From CAXTEJ01 sp964243295 (GTDB taxonomy: Bacteria > Actinomycetota > Actinomycetes > Actinomycetales > Angustibacteraceae), in the NCBI GenBank assembly GCA_964243295.1, contig CAXTEJ010000004.1:75441-139440 (forward strand): a stretch of DNA of 64,000 nucleotides. Reading direction: 5' to 3'. The position numbers and the translations under genes are program-made. Numbering within the stretch: the first letter of the stretch is position 1; each line of letters begins with the position of its first letter. Shown in pieces: positions 53,858 to 61,955 of this stretch. The notes beneath the pieces were generated by a model. It saw nothing but the letters and a program-made list of their open reading frames with translations, was not told the origin of the DNA and searched no databases.

Positions 53858-55060
53858 TCAGCCCGGTGCCGCGAAACGTCGTACGGCCTCGGTGTCGTCC
53901 TCGCGCAGCGCGGTGAAGACCGCGGCCGCCTGCTGCCCGTCCCACAGCACCACCGACCCAGCGCTGCCGCGGCGAGCCGTCCCCGACACCGGCACCGTCA
54001 GCGAGATCCCACCCCCGCCCGCGCCGGCTCGCATGCCGAGCAGGAACCGGGTGAGCGCCAGCGGGCCGGTCGCCCCGTCGACGGTCAGGGCGCCGGCGCC
54101 ACTGCGGGCCAGCGGAACGGTGCGGAACGGGTTGACCAGGGTCGTCGGGCTGCCGGCCTTGGCGACGATCGCCGCGAGCAGCTCGCGCTGGCGCTCGACC
54201 CGGCCGAGGTCGCCGCGCGGGTCGAAGTAGCGGGCGCGGGCGTAGCCGAGCGCGACCGCGCCGTCCGCCTCCTGGCAGCCCTTGGCGATGTCCAGGCCGG
54301 CGCGGCGGTCCTCGATCGCCGTCCTCGGGCAGATCCGCACCCCGCCGACCGCGTCGACCATCGAGGCGAATCCACCGAAGCCGATCTCGACGTAGTTGTC
54401 GACCCCGATGCCGGTGGCCTGCTCGAGCGTGCGCGCCAGCAGCGCCGGGCCACCGATCGAGAACGCCGCGTTGATCTTGTTCTCGCCGTGGCCCGGGATG
54501 GCGACGTAGGAGTCGCGCGGCACGCTCATCAGCACCGTCGGCCCGCCACCGGACGGCACGTGCAGCAGCAGGATGGTGTCGGTGCGCTGGCCGGCGGTGC
54601 TGCCGGTGCGCAGCGCCTTGCGCTGGGCGGCGGTCAGCCCGGCCCGCGAGTCCGATCCCACGACGAGGTAGGTGCGCCCGGGTGTGCTGACCGTGGCCGA
54701 GCCGAGGGCCGCCGTGCGGTTCAGTGCGGTCCACCCCACCCCCAGCAGCACCAGGGGGTAGGCGACGAGCAGCAGCACGACGAGCAGCACGAGCCGGCGC
54801 GCCAGCCGGCCGCGGCGGCGCGGCGCCCGGGTCGGCGGGGCCATGCCCGGCGGCGGCACCGTGCCCGGTGGCGGCACCCTGCCCGGCTGCGGCACCGTGC
54901 CCGGTGGCGGCACCGTGCCCGGCCGCGGCACCGTGCCCGGCTGCGGCACCCTGCCCTGCTGCGGCGAGCGGTCGGCCGGGCCGCTGCGGACGCCGGTGCC
55001 CGCAGGCGCGTCCGGTGGCCGCGGGCCGAAGCCGTCGGGGGGCGGGGCGTCGTACGACAT
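53858..55060 (-). CDS. LytR-CpsA-Psr (LCP) family protein
   Basis: 400 residues. Residues 1-80 are cytoplasmic, Pro/Gly-rich, with six repeats of a G-x-V-P-x-P unit (36-72). One membrane helix (89-110) follows, then the extracellular LCP domain: VVGSDSRAG, LMSVPRDSYVAIPGHGENKINAAFSIGG, and GYARARYFDPRGDLGRVERQRELL with the Arg cluster that binds the pyrophosphate. LCP enzymes attach teichoic acid or arabinogalactan-like glycopolymers to peptidoglycan. Convergent with DedA, with a 3-base gap. Confidence 0.92.
   Translation of the reverse strand: MSYDAPPPDGFGPRPPDAPAGTGVRSGPADRSPQQGRVPQPGTVPRPGTVPPPGTVPQPGRVPPPGTVPPPGMAPPTRAPRRRGRLARRLVLLVVLLLVAYPLVLLGVGWTALNRTAALGSATVSTPGRTYLVVGSDSRAGLTAAQRKALRTGSTAGQRTDTILLLHVPSGGGPTVLMSVPRDSYVAIPGHGENKINAAFSIGGPALLARTLEQATGIGVDNYVEIGFGGFASMVDAVGGVRICPRTAIEDRRAGLDIAKGCQEADGAVALGYARARYFDPRGDLGRVERQRELLAAIVAKAGSPTTLVNPFRTVPLARSGAGALTVDGATGPLALTRFLLGMRAGAGGGGISLTVPVSGTARRGSAGSVVLWDGQQAAAVFTALREDDTEAVRRFAAPG
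54846..54962. repeat. 18-bp tandem repeats within the LCP gene
   Basis: Six copies of CCCGGNNGCGGCACCNTG in frame, coding the cytoplasmic G-x-V-P-x-P repeat. Copy number could change by slippage without shifting the frame. Confidence 0.8.
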
Positions 55061-55238
55061 CGGCCCACGGTAGGCGCTGCGCCTGGACGCGTCCCGCGCC
55101 TCGCCTTGCACCTGCCCTGCGCCGTGCGCCCTGCGCTCGCCCCTACCCCGCGCCTGCGTCTGCGCGCGCCTGCCGCGCGCCCCGGTCCGGGGGACGGCTC
55201 GCCTTGTGCCCACCTGCGGCGGAGGTGAGAGTGAGCCC

Positions 55239-55724
55239 ATGCGCTGGCCGATCCTGCTCCGAACCGTCGCCGCGACGACCGCCACCGCGGTCGCCGGCGC
55301 CCTGCTCACCGATCCCTCGAGCCGGTGGTACCGCACTCTCGACCTGCCGTCGTGGCAACCGCCTCCGAGCACGTTCCCGCTCGTCTGGACCCCGCTGTAC
55401 GTCGACATCGCGGTCAGCTCGGCCATCGCCCTCGACCGGCTCTCGGCCGACCCGGCCCGGCGTGCCGAGCGCGCGACGTACCGCGGTGTGCTCGGCACCA
55501 ACCTGGCGCTCAACGCCGGCTGGTCGCTGCTGTTCTGGCGCACCCGGCGCCCGTGGCTGGCCGCCGCCGAGTGCGCGGCTCTCACGATCAGCGCGGCCGA
55601 CCTGACCTTCCGCACCGCCCACGCCGACCGCCGCGCGGCCGTCGCGCTCGCCCCCTACCCGCTGTGGTGCGCCTTCGCGACCGTCCTCACCGCCAGCATC
55701 GCCTGGCGCAACCGCGACCGCTGA
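55239..55724 (+). CDS. TspO/MBR-family protein
   Basis: 161 residues, five membrane segments. The family hallmarks LPSWQPPPSTFPLVWTPLY and ALNAGWSLLFWRTRRPWLA are present. TspO proteins bind porphyrins and cholesterol-like ligands in the membrane; the role here is unknown. The ATG at 55239 has GGAGGTGAG nine bases upstream. Divergent from the LCP gene. Confidence 0.92.
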   Translation: MRWPILLRTVAATTATAVAGALLTDPSSRWYRTLDLPSWQPPPSTFPLVWTPLYVDIAVSSAIALDRLSADPARRAERATYRGVLGTNLALNAGWSLLFWRTRRPWLAAAECAALTISAADLTFRTAHADRRAAVALAPYPLWCAFATVLTASIAWRNRDR

Positions 55725-55829
55725 GCCCGGTCGGCGACCGCGTCGGCCCAGCGGCGCGCGTCGGGCCGCGGGCTACAGTTCCGGGGTGGCGACCGGACGG
55801 CAGGCCCCGCCGCGTCCCGGAGACCTCTC

Positions 55830-56441
55830 GTGAGCGACTGGCTGTCCCAGCTGCTCGACCCCGATCTCGCGTCGCTGAGCGCGGGCGGGGTCTACCTGGT
55901 GCTCTTCGTGCTCGTCTTCGTCGAGTCGGGCCTGCTCGTGGGTTTCGCGCTGCCGGGTGACACCGTCCTGTTCACGGCGGGCCTGCTTGCCGCGCGCGAG
56001 GGCTCGCAGCTGTCGCTGCCGGTGCTCGCGATCGGCACGGCGGTGTGCGCGGTCGCCGGTGACGCCGTCGGCTACTGGACCGGCCGGCGCTTCGGGAGGC
56101 CCTGGGTCGAGCGGCGGGCCGGCAGGGCGGCCAAGCACCTGCCGCGCGCGGAGGAGTTCTACCGGCGGTGGGGCATCAGCGCGGTGGTCCTCGCGCGCTT
56201 CGTCCCCTGGGTGCGCACGTTCGCCCCGATCGTCGCGGGCGCCGCCCGGATGCCCTACCCGCGGTTCCTCGCCGCCAACGTGGTGGGCGCACTGCTGTGG
56301 GGGTCCGGGCTCATCGTGCTCGGTTACGTCGCCCACTCGGTGTCGTGGGTGCGCCACGCCGCCTACGCGGTGGCCGCGGTGTCCGTGCTCGCGACCATCG
56401 CCATGGGTGTGGCCGGACGTCGGCGCCGCACCCGCCGCTAG
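55830..56441 (+). CDS. DedA-family membrane protein (second copy)
   Basis: 203 residues. FVESGLLVGFALPGDTVLF and GISAVVLARFVPWVRTFAPIVAGAARM are the same family features as in the gene at 53171. The GTG has CGGAG upstream. No long tail. It is 105 bases after the TspO gene on the same strand, so read-through is possible. Confidence 0.92.
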   Translation: MSDWLSQLLDPDLASLSAGGVYLVLFVLVFVESGLLVGFALPGDTVLFTAGLLAAREGSQLSLPVLAIGTAVCAVAGDAVGYWTGRRFGRPWVERRAGRAAKHLPRAEEFYRRWGISAVVLARFVPWVRTFAPIVAGAARMPYPRFLAANVVGALLWGSGLIVLGYVAHSVSWVRHAAYAVAAVSVLATIAMGVAGRRRRTRR

Positions 56442-56445
56442 GGGC

Positions 56446-58179
56446 TCAGCCCGCGCTGGCGGTGCGGCTGACGGCCGGGGCGAGCGTCGCCGAGCCGCCG
56501 AAGACCCAGCGGTAGGCGGTGGGGCGTGTCGGGCGGACCTGCTGCGAGACCGCGCCGGTGCGGTCGCTCACCCGGCGGGTGAGCGTGCGCCACGGCGCGG
56601 CGCCGACACGCTGCTGCAGCGTGAGGGTCTGGCCCGGGGCGGCGCGGCCACCGGCCACGACGCGCGCGCTAAGCACTGCGGGACGACCGGCGCGGGCCGT
56701 GGCGGTGAGGCTGGTCGGCACCCGCTGCACCTGCACGCTCGCGGCGGCCGACCGCGCGGCGAGCACCCTCGCGGACGCCGGCACGACCGCGCGCAGCGCC
56801 ACCCGGCCGGTGGCGCCCGGCCGCAGCGTGAACCGCGCCGAGCCCGCCACGGACGGCACGGTCGCCACGGTGCGCCACGTGCCGGTGCCCGACACCTGCT
56901 GCAGCGTGATCTGGGTCGCCGGCGCGGCGCCGGTCGCCACCGTGACGGTGGCCGTCACGGTGAGGTCGGTGCCGACGTACGCCGTGGCGGGGGCGCGCAG
57001 CCTCACGCTGACCGCGACGGGCGCGAGCGGCGCCGAGGCAGGAGCCGGGGGCCGGGGTGCAGGGCTCGGTGCCGGTGCGGGAGCGGGGGCGGGGGCGCCG
57101 CCCAGGGCGGGGACGACGTCCAGGAAGGACGAGCGCGCGGTGTTCCAGGCGCGGGCGAGGTAGCCCGCGGGTGCCGGGCCGGGGTCGAAGTAGTCGTCGT
57201 GGTTGCAGTCGTAGAGCGCCTCCGACCCGGGCGTGGTGCACGTGGCGACCATCGCCTGCCCCGACCCGTCGTCGTAGCACAGGGCGTCGGACTCGTCGGT
57301 GCAGTGGCCGTAGCGCGTCGGGTGCGGCGCGCTGGGCTGCACGGCGCCCAGCATGTGCATCAGCTCGTGCGCGGGCGCGGAGTGGTAGCCGGCGTGGGCG
57401 GCCCAGCAGGGCGCGTCGACCCGGCCGTACATCGCGACGCCGCCGTCGTTGTCGTTGCCGCTGCCCGGCGAGTCGTCCTGGTAGGTCTCCGCGATCCCGC
57501 ACAGCGAGGCGGCGTCGGCGAGCACCAGGTACTTGCGGTCGGGCCGGTTCAGGCCCTGGGCGTCGAGCGCGCTGATGAGCGACGTGATGGGCGACTGCGT
57601 CAGCGTGCCGTCGGCCACGGTGACCTCGGGGACGACGGGGGTGCACGCGCCGTCCTGCACCCAGCGCACGCGACGGCCGCCGGCCCGCGAGGACAGGGCG
57701 AAGGTGTCGTCGACGTCGGCGACGTAGGACCGCAGCGCCGGCAGCAACTGGGCGTAGCGGCTGGGCGTGGCCGCCTCGCGCACGTAGAGCACCTGCACCC
57801 GGTTGCCGTCGGTCGTGCCCGAGCAGGACGGCGGCACGTGGGCGCCCAGCCCGCCGAGCACCGCGGTGCCGGGGGGGACGGTCGCCGCCCAGCCGACCGC
57901 CGAGGTGGCGGTGCGCAGCAGGTCGGCACCGGGCCGCCGGACGGGCAGGCCGCCCAGCGCGCCGAGCAGCGACCCGGTGCTGGGACGCACGCGCACGTCG
58001 ACGCCGGGAGCCGGCTCGTCGAGGTGGTGGGGCATGGCCTGGGCGACGCGGGCGGCAGGTCGCCAGGTGCCTGCGCTGCCGGCGGAGTCCCCGAGCCCGA
58101 GAACCGCTCCGGCCAGACCGCCGACGACCAGGGACAGGCTGGCCCCGAGGGCCGACCCCACCACGACGAGACGGCGCAT
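56446..58179 (-). CDS. secreted zinc metalloprotease-like protein
   Basis: 577 residues. An N-terminal signal or membrane anchor (LVVVGSALGASLSLVVGGLAGA) lacks a lipobox. The catalytic-type motif HELMH is at 271-275. Cysteines at CWAAH, GHC and TTPGSEALYDCNHDDYFDP suggest disulfides and metal/calcium sites. A low-complexity Pro/Ala linker near 360-385 leads to two beta-sandwich repeats (VSVRLRAPATAYVGTDLTVTA and VPTSLTATARAGRPAVLSA). Extracellular peptidase activity is inferred from the HExxH motif; the family cannot be named. Convergent with DedA, 4 bases apart. Confidence 0.8.
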   Translation of the reverse strand: MRRLVVVGSALGASLSLVVGGLAGAVLGLGDSAGSAGTWRPAARVAQAMPHHLDEPAPGVDVRVRPSTGSLLGALGGLPVRRPGADLLRTATSAVGWAATVPPGTAVLGGLGAHVPPSCSGTTDGNRVQVLYVREAATPSRYAQLLPALRSYVADVDDTFALSSRAGGRRVRWVQDGACTPVVPEVTVADGTLTQSPITSLISALDAQGLNRPDRKYLVLADAASLCGIAETYQDDSPGSGNDNDGGVAMYGRVDAPCWAAHAGYHSAPAHELMHMLGAVQPSAPHPTRYGHCTDESDALCYDDGSGQAMVATCTTPGSEALYDCNHDDYFDPGPAPAGYLARAWNTARSSFLDVVPALGGAPAPAPAPAPSPAPRPPAPASAPLAPVAVSVRLRAPATAYVGTDLTVTATVTVATGAAPATQITLQQVSGTGTWRTVATVPSVAGSARFTLRPGATGRVALRAVVPASARVLAARSAAASVQVQRVPTSLTATARAGRPAVLSARVVAGGRAAPGQTLTLQQRVGAAPWRTLTRRVSDRTGAVSQQVRPTRPTAYRWVFGGSATLAPAVSRTASAG

Positions 58180-58226
58180 GGGGTCCTGTCGGGCGTGCGG
58201 GGCGTCACCTTGAGCACTGGCGACCG

Positions 58227-58829
58227 CTAGGACCCGGGCGGCGGACGCCGACCGTCAGCCGGCGTCGCGCCGTGCGGCTGCGGTCGCTGCGGCGGGGTCG
58301 ACGCCACCAGCTCGAGGGGCTCGACCGGGCTGATGCCGCGCATCCGGGCTGCCCAGCTGCCGGGCCACCCGGCTGCTGCAGCGGCCAGTGCGGCCGCGGC
58401 CTCGTCGTGCCGACGTCCGGCCGCGACGAGCACCTCGGTGGTCTGCACGTGCTCGCGGTGCAGGGCCGCGAGCCGCTGATGGGTGCGCAGGTCGGGGTAG
58501 CCGAGTGCGACGGTGACCAGATGGTCGACGGCGTGGGTCAGCGCGTTCTCGCGGGCGCCGAGGTCGTCGTCCGGCCCGTCGCTCGCGGCGGCGTGCGCCT
58601 CACGGACGGCGGCCAGCGCCGCGCGCTCGTGCGGCGCTGACGCGCTGACGGTGCTCAGCAGCGGCGCCACGAGGTCGTGCCGCTGCCTGCGGGCCGGTTC
58701 GAGCCGGCGCCTCGCGTCGGCCGTGGCGTCGCGGAGCCCGACCAGCCGCTGCGCCAGCACGCCGACGGCCGCGACCGCCAGCACGATGAGCAGCAGGACG
58801 ACCCCGAGCCACGCCACGCCACCGCTCAC
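58227..58829 (-). CDS. LemA-like membrane protein
   Basis: 200 residues. One N-terminal membrane helix (AWLGVVLLLIVLAVAAVGV) is followed by a long helical region. ARENALTHAVDHLVTVALGYPDLRTHQRLAALHREH resembles the LemA motif (AYPDLK). The C-terminal tail is Pro/Arg rich. The role is unknown. The GTG at 58829 is 1 base after the pyrE stop, so it is in the pyrE operon. Confidence 0.7.
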   Translation of the reverse strand: MSGGVAWLGVVLLLIVLAVAAVGVLAQRLVGLRDATADARRRLEPARRQRHDLVAPLLSTVSASAPHERAALAAVREAHAAASDGPDDDLGARENALTHAVDHLVTVALGYPDLRTHQRLAALHREHVQTTEVLVAAGRRHDEAAAALAAAAAGWPGSWAARMRGISPVEPLELVASTPPQRPQPHGATPADGRRPPPGS

Positions 58830-58830
58830 C

Positions 58831-59421
58831 TCAGAGCCCGAGCTCGGCCTTGCCGAAGGCGAAGCGGTACTCCAGGCCCTCGGCGGCGACCCGCTCGCGG
58901 GCACCGGTGTCGCGGTCGACGATCACCGCGACCGCGACGACCTGCGCACCCGCTTCGCGCAGCGCCTGGACGGCGGTCAGCACCGAGCCGCCGGTCGTGC
59001 TGGTGTCTTCGACGGCCAGCACGCGGCGACCTGCGACGTCGGGCCCCTCGATGCGCCGCTGGAGGCCGTGCGCCTTGCCCTCCTTGCGGACGACGAAGGC
59101 GTCGAGGGCGCGACCGCGGGCAGCCGCGGTGTGCAGCATGGCCGTGGCCACCGGGTCGGCGCCGAGCGTCAGCCCGCCGACGGCGTCGATGTCGAGGTCG
59201 TCGACGAGGTCGAGCATCACCTGGCCGACCAGCGGGGCGGCGAGCGCGTCGAGGGTGATGCGGCGCAGGTCGACGTAGTAGTCGGCCCGGGCGCCGCTGG
59301 ACAGCGTCACCTCACCGTGCACCACAGCGGTGTCGAGCACGCGCTCGAGCAAGGCCGCCCGAGCACCCCCGGGGCGGTCGGTGCCGTCGGTGGTCACGCC
59401 GTTCGTCGCGTCGTCGCTCAC
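58831..59421 (-). CDS. pyrE: orotate phosphoribosyltransferase
   Basis: 196 residues. It makes OMP from orotate and PRPP in pyrimidine synthesis. The PRPP loop VLAVEDTSTTGGS and VRKEGKAHGLQRRIEG with GGLTLGADPVATAM are typical. The GTG at 59421 gives a ~20-residue leader before the conserved part; another GTG eight codons later is also possible. The LemA-like gene follows directly. Confidence 0.95.
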   Translation of the reverse strand: MSDDATNGVTTDGTDRPGGARAALLERVLDTAVVHGEVTLSSGARADYYVDLRRITLDALAAPLVGQVMLDLVDDLDIDAVGGLTLGADPVATAMLHTAAARGRALDAFVVRKEGKAHGLQRRIEGPDVAGRRVLAVEDTSTTGGSVLTAVQALREAGAQVVAVAVIVDRDTGARERVAAEGLEYRFAFGKAELGL

Positions 59422-59446
59422 GCTCGCGACCCTACCGGCGGGTGGC

Positions 59447-60247
59447 TCAACGCCGAGACCGAGCGCTCGCGACCGCCCAGCTGCCCCGCCGCACCAGCCC
59501 GCGCGGTGCGAGCCGCACGAGTGCGACGAGCCCGCGGTAGAGCGGGCTCGGGACGCTGACGACCGAGCCCCGGCGGACGTCGGCGAGGCCGGCGTGCACG
59601 ACGTCGTCACTGTCGAGCCACGCCCAGCGCGGCAGGCGCGACATGTCCAGGCCCGCCCGCTGGTGGAGCTGCGTGCGGACGAAGCCGGGGCAGATGGCCG
59701 TGACCGTCACGCCGTGGGGTGCGAGCTCACCCGCGAGCCCCTCGCTGAACGACGTCACCCATGCCTTCGCCGCCGAGTAGCTGCCCATCGCGACGAAGCC
59801 GCTGACCGACGAGACGTTGACGATCGCGCCGCGCCGGCGCTCGACCATGGCCGACGCCGCTGCGTGCGCGAGGACCAGGACCGCCCGGCACAGCACGTCG
59901 AGCATCCGCTCCTCGTCCTCGACCCGTGAGCGCAGGAACGTGTCGGACAAGGCGAAGCCGGCGTTGCTCACCAGCACGTCGACCGGTCGCTTGCGGTCGG
60001 CGACCCGGTCGGCCACCGCCTGCAGCTGCTCGCGGTCGGCGAGGTCAGCGCCGATCACCTCGACCTGGCGCCCGTACGCCGACCGCAGCTCGTCGGCCAC
60101 GACCTCGAGCCGGTCGGTGTCACGCGCGACGAGCACGAGGTCGTGGCCGTCTGCCGCGAGCCGGCGGGCGAACGACAGGCCGATGCCGACGGTCGCCCCG
60201 GTGACGAGGGCAGTCGGGGCCGGGGTGGCGGGCCTGTCGTGAGGCAT
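59447..60247 (-). CDS. SDR-family oxidoreductase
   Basis: 266 residues. TGATVGIG is the coenzyme motif, SNAG follows, and the catalytic pair is YSAAK. DLADREQLQAVADRV is a normal SDR segment. The C-terminal helix (LYRGLVALVRLAPRGLVRR) is hydrophobic-basic, as in ER-type SDRs of the DltE/DHRS7 group. Substrate unknown. 25 bases before pyrE on the same strand. Confidence 0.88.
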   Translation of the reverse strand: MPHDRPATPAPTALVTGATVGIGLSFARRLAADGHDLVLVARDTDRLEVVADELRSAYGRQVEVIGADLADREQLQAVADRVADRKRPVDVLVSNAGFALSDTFLRSRVEDEERMLDVLCRAVLVLAHAAASAMVERRRGAIVNVSSVSGFVAMGSYSAAKAWVTSFSEGLAGELAPHGVTVTAICPGFVRTQLHQRAGLDMSRLPRWAWLDSDDVVHAGLADVRRGSVVSVPSPLYRGLVALVRLAPRGLVRRGSWAVASARSRR

Positions 60248-60279
60248 GGTGCGACCCTAGCCACCGCCTCCGACAGCCG

Positions 60280-60308
60280 GCGCCGTCCGGAGCGAACGCG
60301 GACGGCGC
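60280..60308. promoter_or_regulatory. hairpin in SDR/xth divergent region
   Basis: Inverted repeat GCGCCGTCC / GGACGGCGC with an 11-base loop, about 55 bases upstream of xth. It may be part of a leader; no function known. Confidence 0.35.
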
Positions 60309-60362
60309 GCTGCGCGGTGGCGCGCACGGTGGCGCTGCAGCCCGCACCGGTAGGTTCGCGGG

Positions 60363-61157
60363 GTGCGCCTCGCCACCTGGAACGTCAACTCAGCCCGTGC
60401 CCGCATCGACCGCATCGTCGCGTGGGTCGAGCGCAGCGACGTCGACGTGGTGGCGCTGCAGGAGACCAAGTGCAAGGACGAGCAGTTCCCGACCGAGCGC
60501 TTCACCGACCTCGGCTACGAGGTGGCCCACCACGGCTACTCCCAGTGGAACGGCGTCGCGATCCTGTCGCGCGTCGGGCTGACCGACGTCCAGACCTCGT
60601 TCGGGCAGCCGCAGTGGGGCGACCCGCCCGCCGACGAGGCGCGCTCGCTGGCAGCGACCTGCGGCGGGGTGCGGGTGTGGTCGCTCTACGTGCCGAACGG
60701 TCGCCAGCTGGGCGACCCGCACCTGGACTACAAGCTCGCGTGGCTCGACCGGCTGCGTGAGGCCGGCGCCGGCTGGCTGACCGACGACCCCGCGGCCCAG
60801 GTGGCGCTGGTGGGCGACTGGAACGTCGCCCCGCGCGACGAGGACGTCTGGGACATGGCCAAGTTCGAGCACTCCACCCACGTCTCGCCGCCCGAGCGTG
60901 CGGCGTTCCAGGCCGTGGTCGACGCCGGGTACGCCGACGTCGTGCGCCCTCACACCGAGGGCCAGTTCACCTACTGGGACTACACGCAGCTGCGCTTCCC
61001 CCGCAAGGAGGGCATGCGCATCGACTTCGTGCTCGCCTCGCCCGCCCTCGCCGCGCGCGTCACCGGCGCCGAGATCGACCGGCAGGAGCGCAAGGGCAAG
61101 GGGGCCAGCGACCACGCACCCGTCGTCGTGCAGCTGGCCGACGCGGCCGGAGGGTAG
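60363..61157 (+). CDS. xth: exodeoxyribonuclease III
   Basis: 264 residues of the EEP nuclease superfamily. The catalytic residues are N7 (TWNVNSARAR), E34 (LQETK), GDWN and SDHAPVV (His near the end). AP-endonuclease and 3'-exonuclease in base excision repair. The GTG at 60363 is used. Single gene, divergent from the SDR gene. Confidence 0.95.
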   Translation: MRLATWNVNSARARIDRIVAWVERSDVDVVALQETKCKDEQFPTERFTDLGYEVAHHGYSQWNGVAILSRVGLTDVQTSFGQPQWGDPPADEARSLAATCGGVRVWSLYVPNGRQLGDPHLDYKLAWLDRLREAGAGWLTDDPAAQVALVGDWNVAPRDEDVWDMAKFEHSTHVSPPERAAFQAVVDAGYADVVRPHTEGQFTYWDYTQLRFPRKEGMRIDFVLASPALAARVTGAEIDRQERKGKGASDHAPVVVQLADAAGG

Positions 61158-61243
61158 CCGTGCCGGTCCTGGACGTCGTCCGGGCCGATCCTGACCGACC
61201 GGCTTACACCCAGCGAGCCGTGGCCGGACGCCGGACCGGCCGA

Positions 61244-61405
61244 TCAGCCGGCCTTGGGGGCCTTGGCGATCGAGGCGCTCCACGCACGCTTCTGCGTCAC
61301 GGCGACCCCCCGAGCGACCACCTGCCCCTGCTTCTCGATCGACCAGCGCCACAGCGGCAGCTTGCTCACCTGCGTGACCGTGGTCACACCTATCGAGTTG
61401 CTCAT
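61244..61405 (-). CDS. small 53-residue protein
   Basis: 53 residues starting MSNSIGVTTVTQVSKLPLWR, with a basic, beta-like C-terminal half (VVARGVAVTQKRAWSASIAKAPKAG). The codon pattern (G/C in third position) looks coding, apart from one rare ATA. No known family. A weak GAGGACGGG lies upstream of the ATG. Convergent with xth. Confidence 0.5.
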   Translation of the reverse strand: MSNSIGVTTVTQVSKLPLWRWSIEKQGQVVARGVAVTQKRAWSASIAKAPKAG

Positions 61406-61513
61406 CGCACGCCCGTCCTCGGTCGGACCCCGCTGGCCAGGATCCACTCGGACCGACGCTAACCGGCCGGGAGCAAGATCACCCGCGCAACAGAGACTTC
61501 GCCCGCGAGTCAC

Positions 61514-61939
61514 TCAGCCGGAAGTCTCCGGCAGAGCCGCCACGAGCCTGGCGAGCAGTCGCACGAGCGTCACGTAGTCGTCCCCCGGGAGGGCCTGCGC
61601 CACAGCGCTGCGCACCTGGTCGACCAGCGGCGCGAGTGCGGCCTGCGCGGTCGCGCCCTGCGACGTCAGCTGCAGCACCCCCTGGGCCTCGCCGACCCAC
61701 CCGCGTTTGATGAGAGCGTCGACGACCGCCCCGACGCGCGCCGGCTCGTCGAACGGCGAGAGTCTTCCCACCAGGTCGCGGCGAGGGGTCGACCCGCGCG
61801 CGAGCGAGGCCAGCACCTGCCAGCCCCGCCGGTCGACGTCCCTCCCGGCGAGGGCCGCGTCGAAGGCGGCGTCGAGCCGGGCGTCGGCCTCCTTGAGCCA
61901 CCACCCGACCGGACGCTTCAGCAGCTGGTCGTCGGTCAC
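61514..61939 (-). CDS. MarR-like transcriptional regulator
   Basis: 141 residues with a winged-helix centre: DRRGWQVLASLARGSTPRRDLVGRL, then ALIKRGWVGEAQGVLQLTSQGATAQAAL, followed by a C-terminal dimer helix. The ligand and targets are unknown. The GTG lies 16 bases after the stop of the formaldehyde-dehydrogenase-like gene, so both are probably on one transcript. Confidence 0.8.
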   Translation of the reverse strand: MTDDQLLKRPVGWWLKEADARLDAAFDAALAGRDVDRRGWQVLASLARGSTPRRDLVGRLSPFDEPARVGAVVDALIKRGWVGEAQGVLQLTSQGATAQAALAPLVDQVRSAVAQALPGDDYVTLVRLLARLVAALPETSG

Positions 61940-61955
61940 CGCGCCGGTGTGGCGG

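Noticed and set aside
54846..54962. CRISPR-like short repeats
   Set aside because: Repeats are 18 bp, contiguous without spacers and in frame within the LCP gene.
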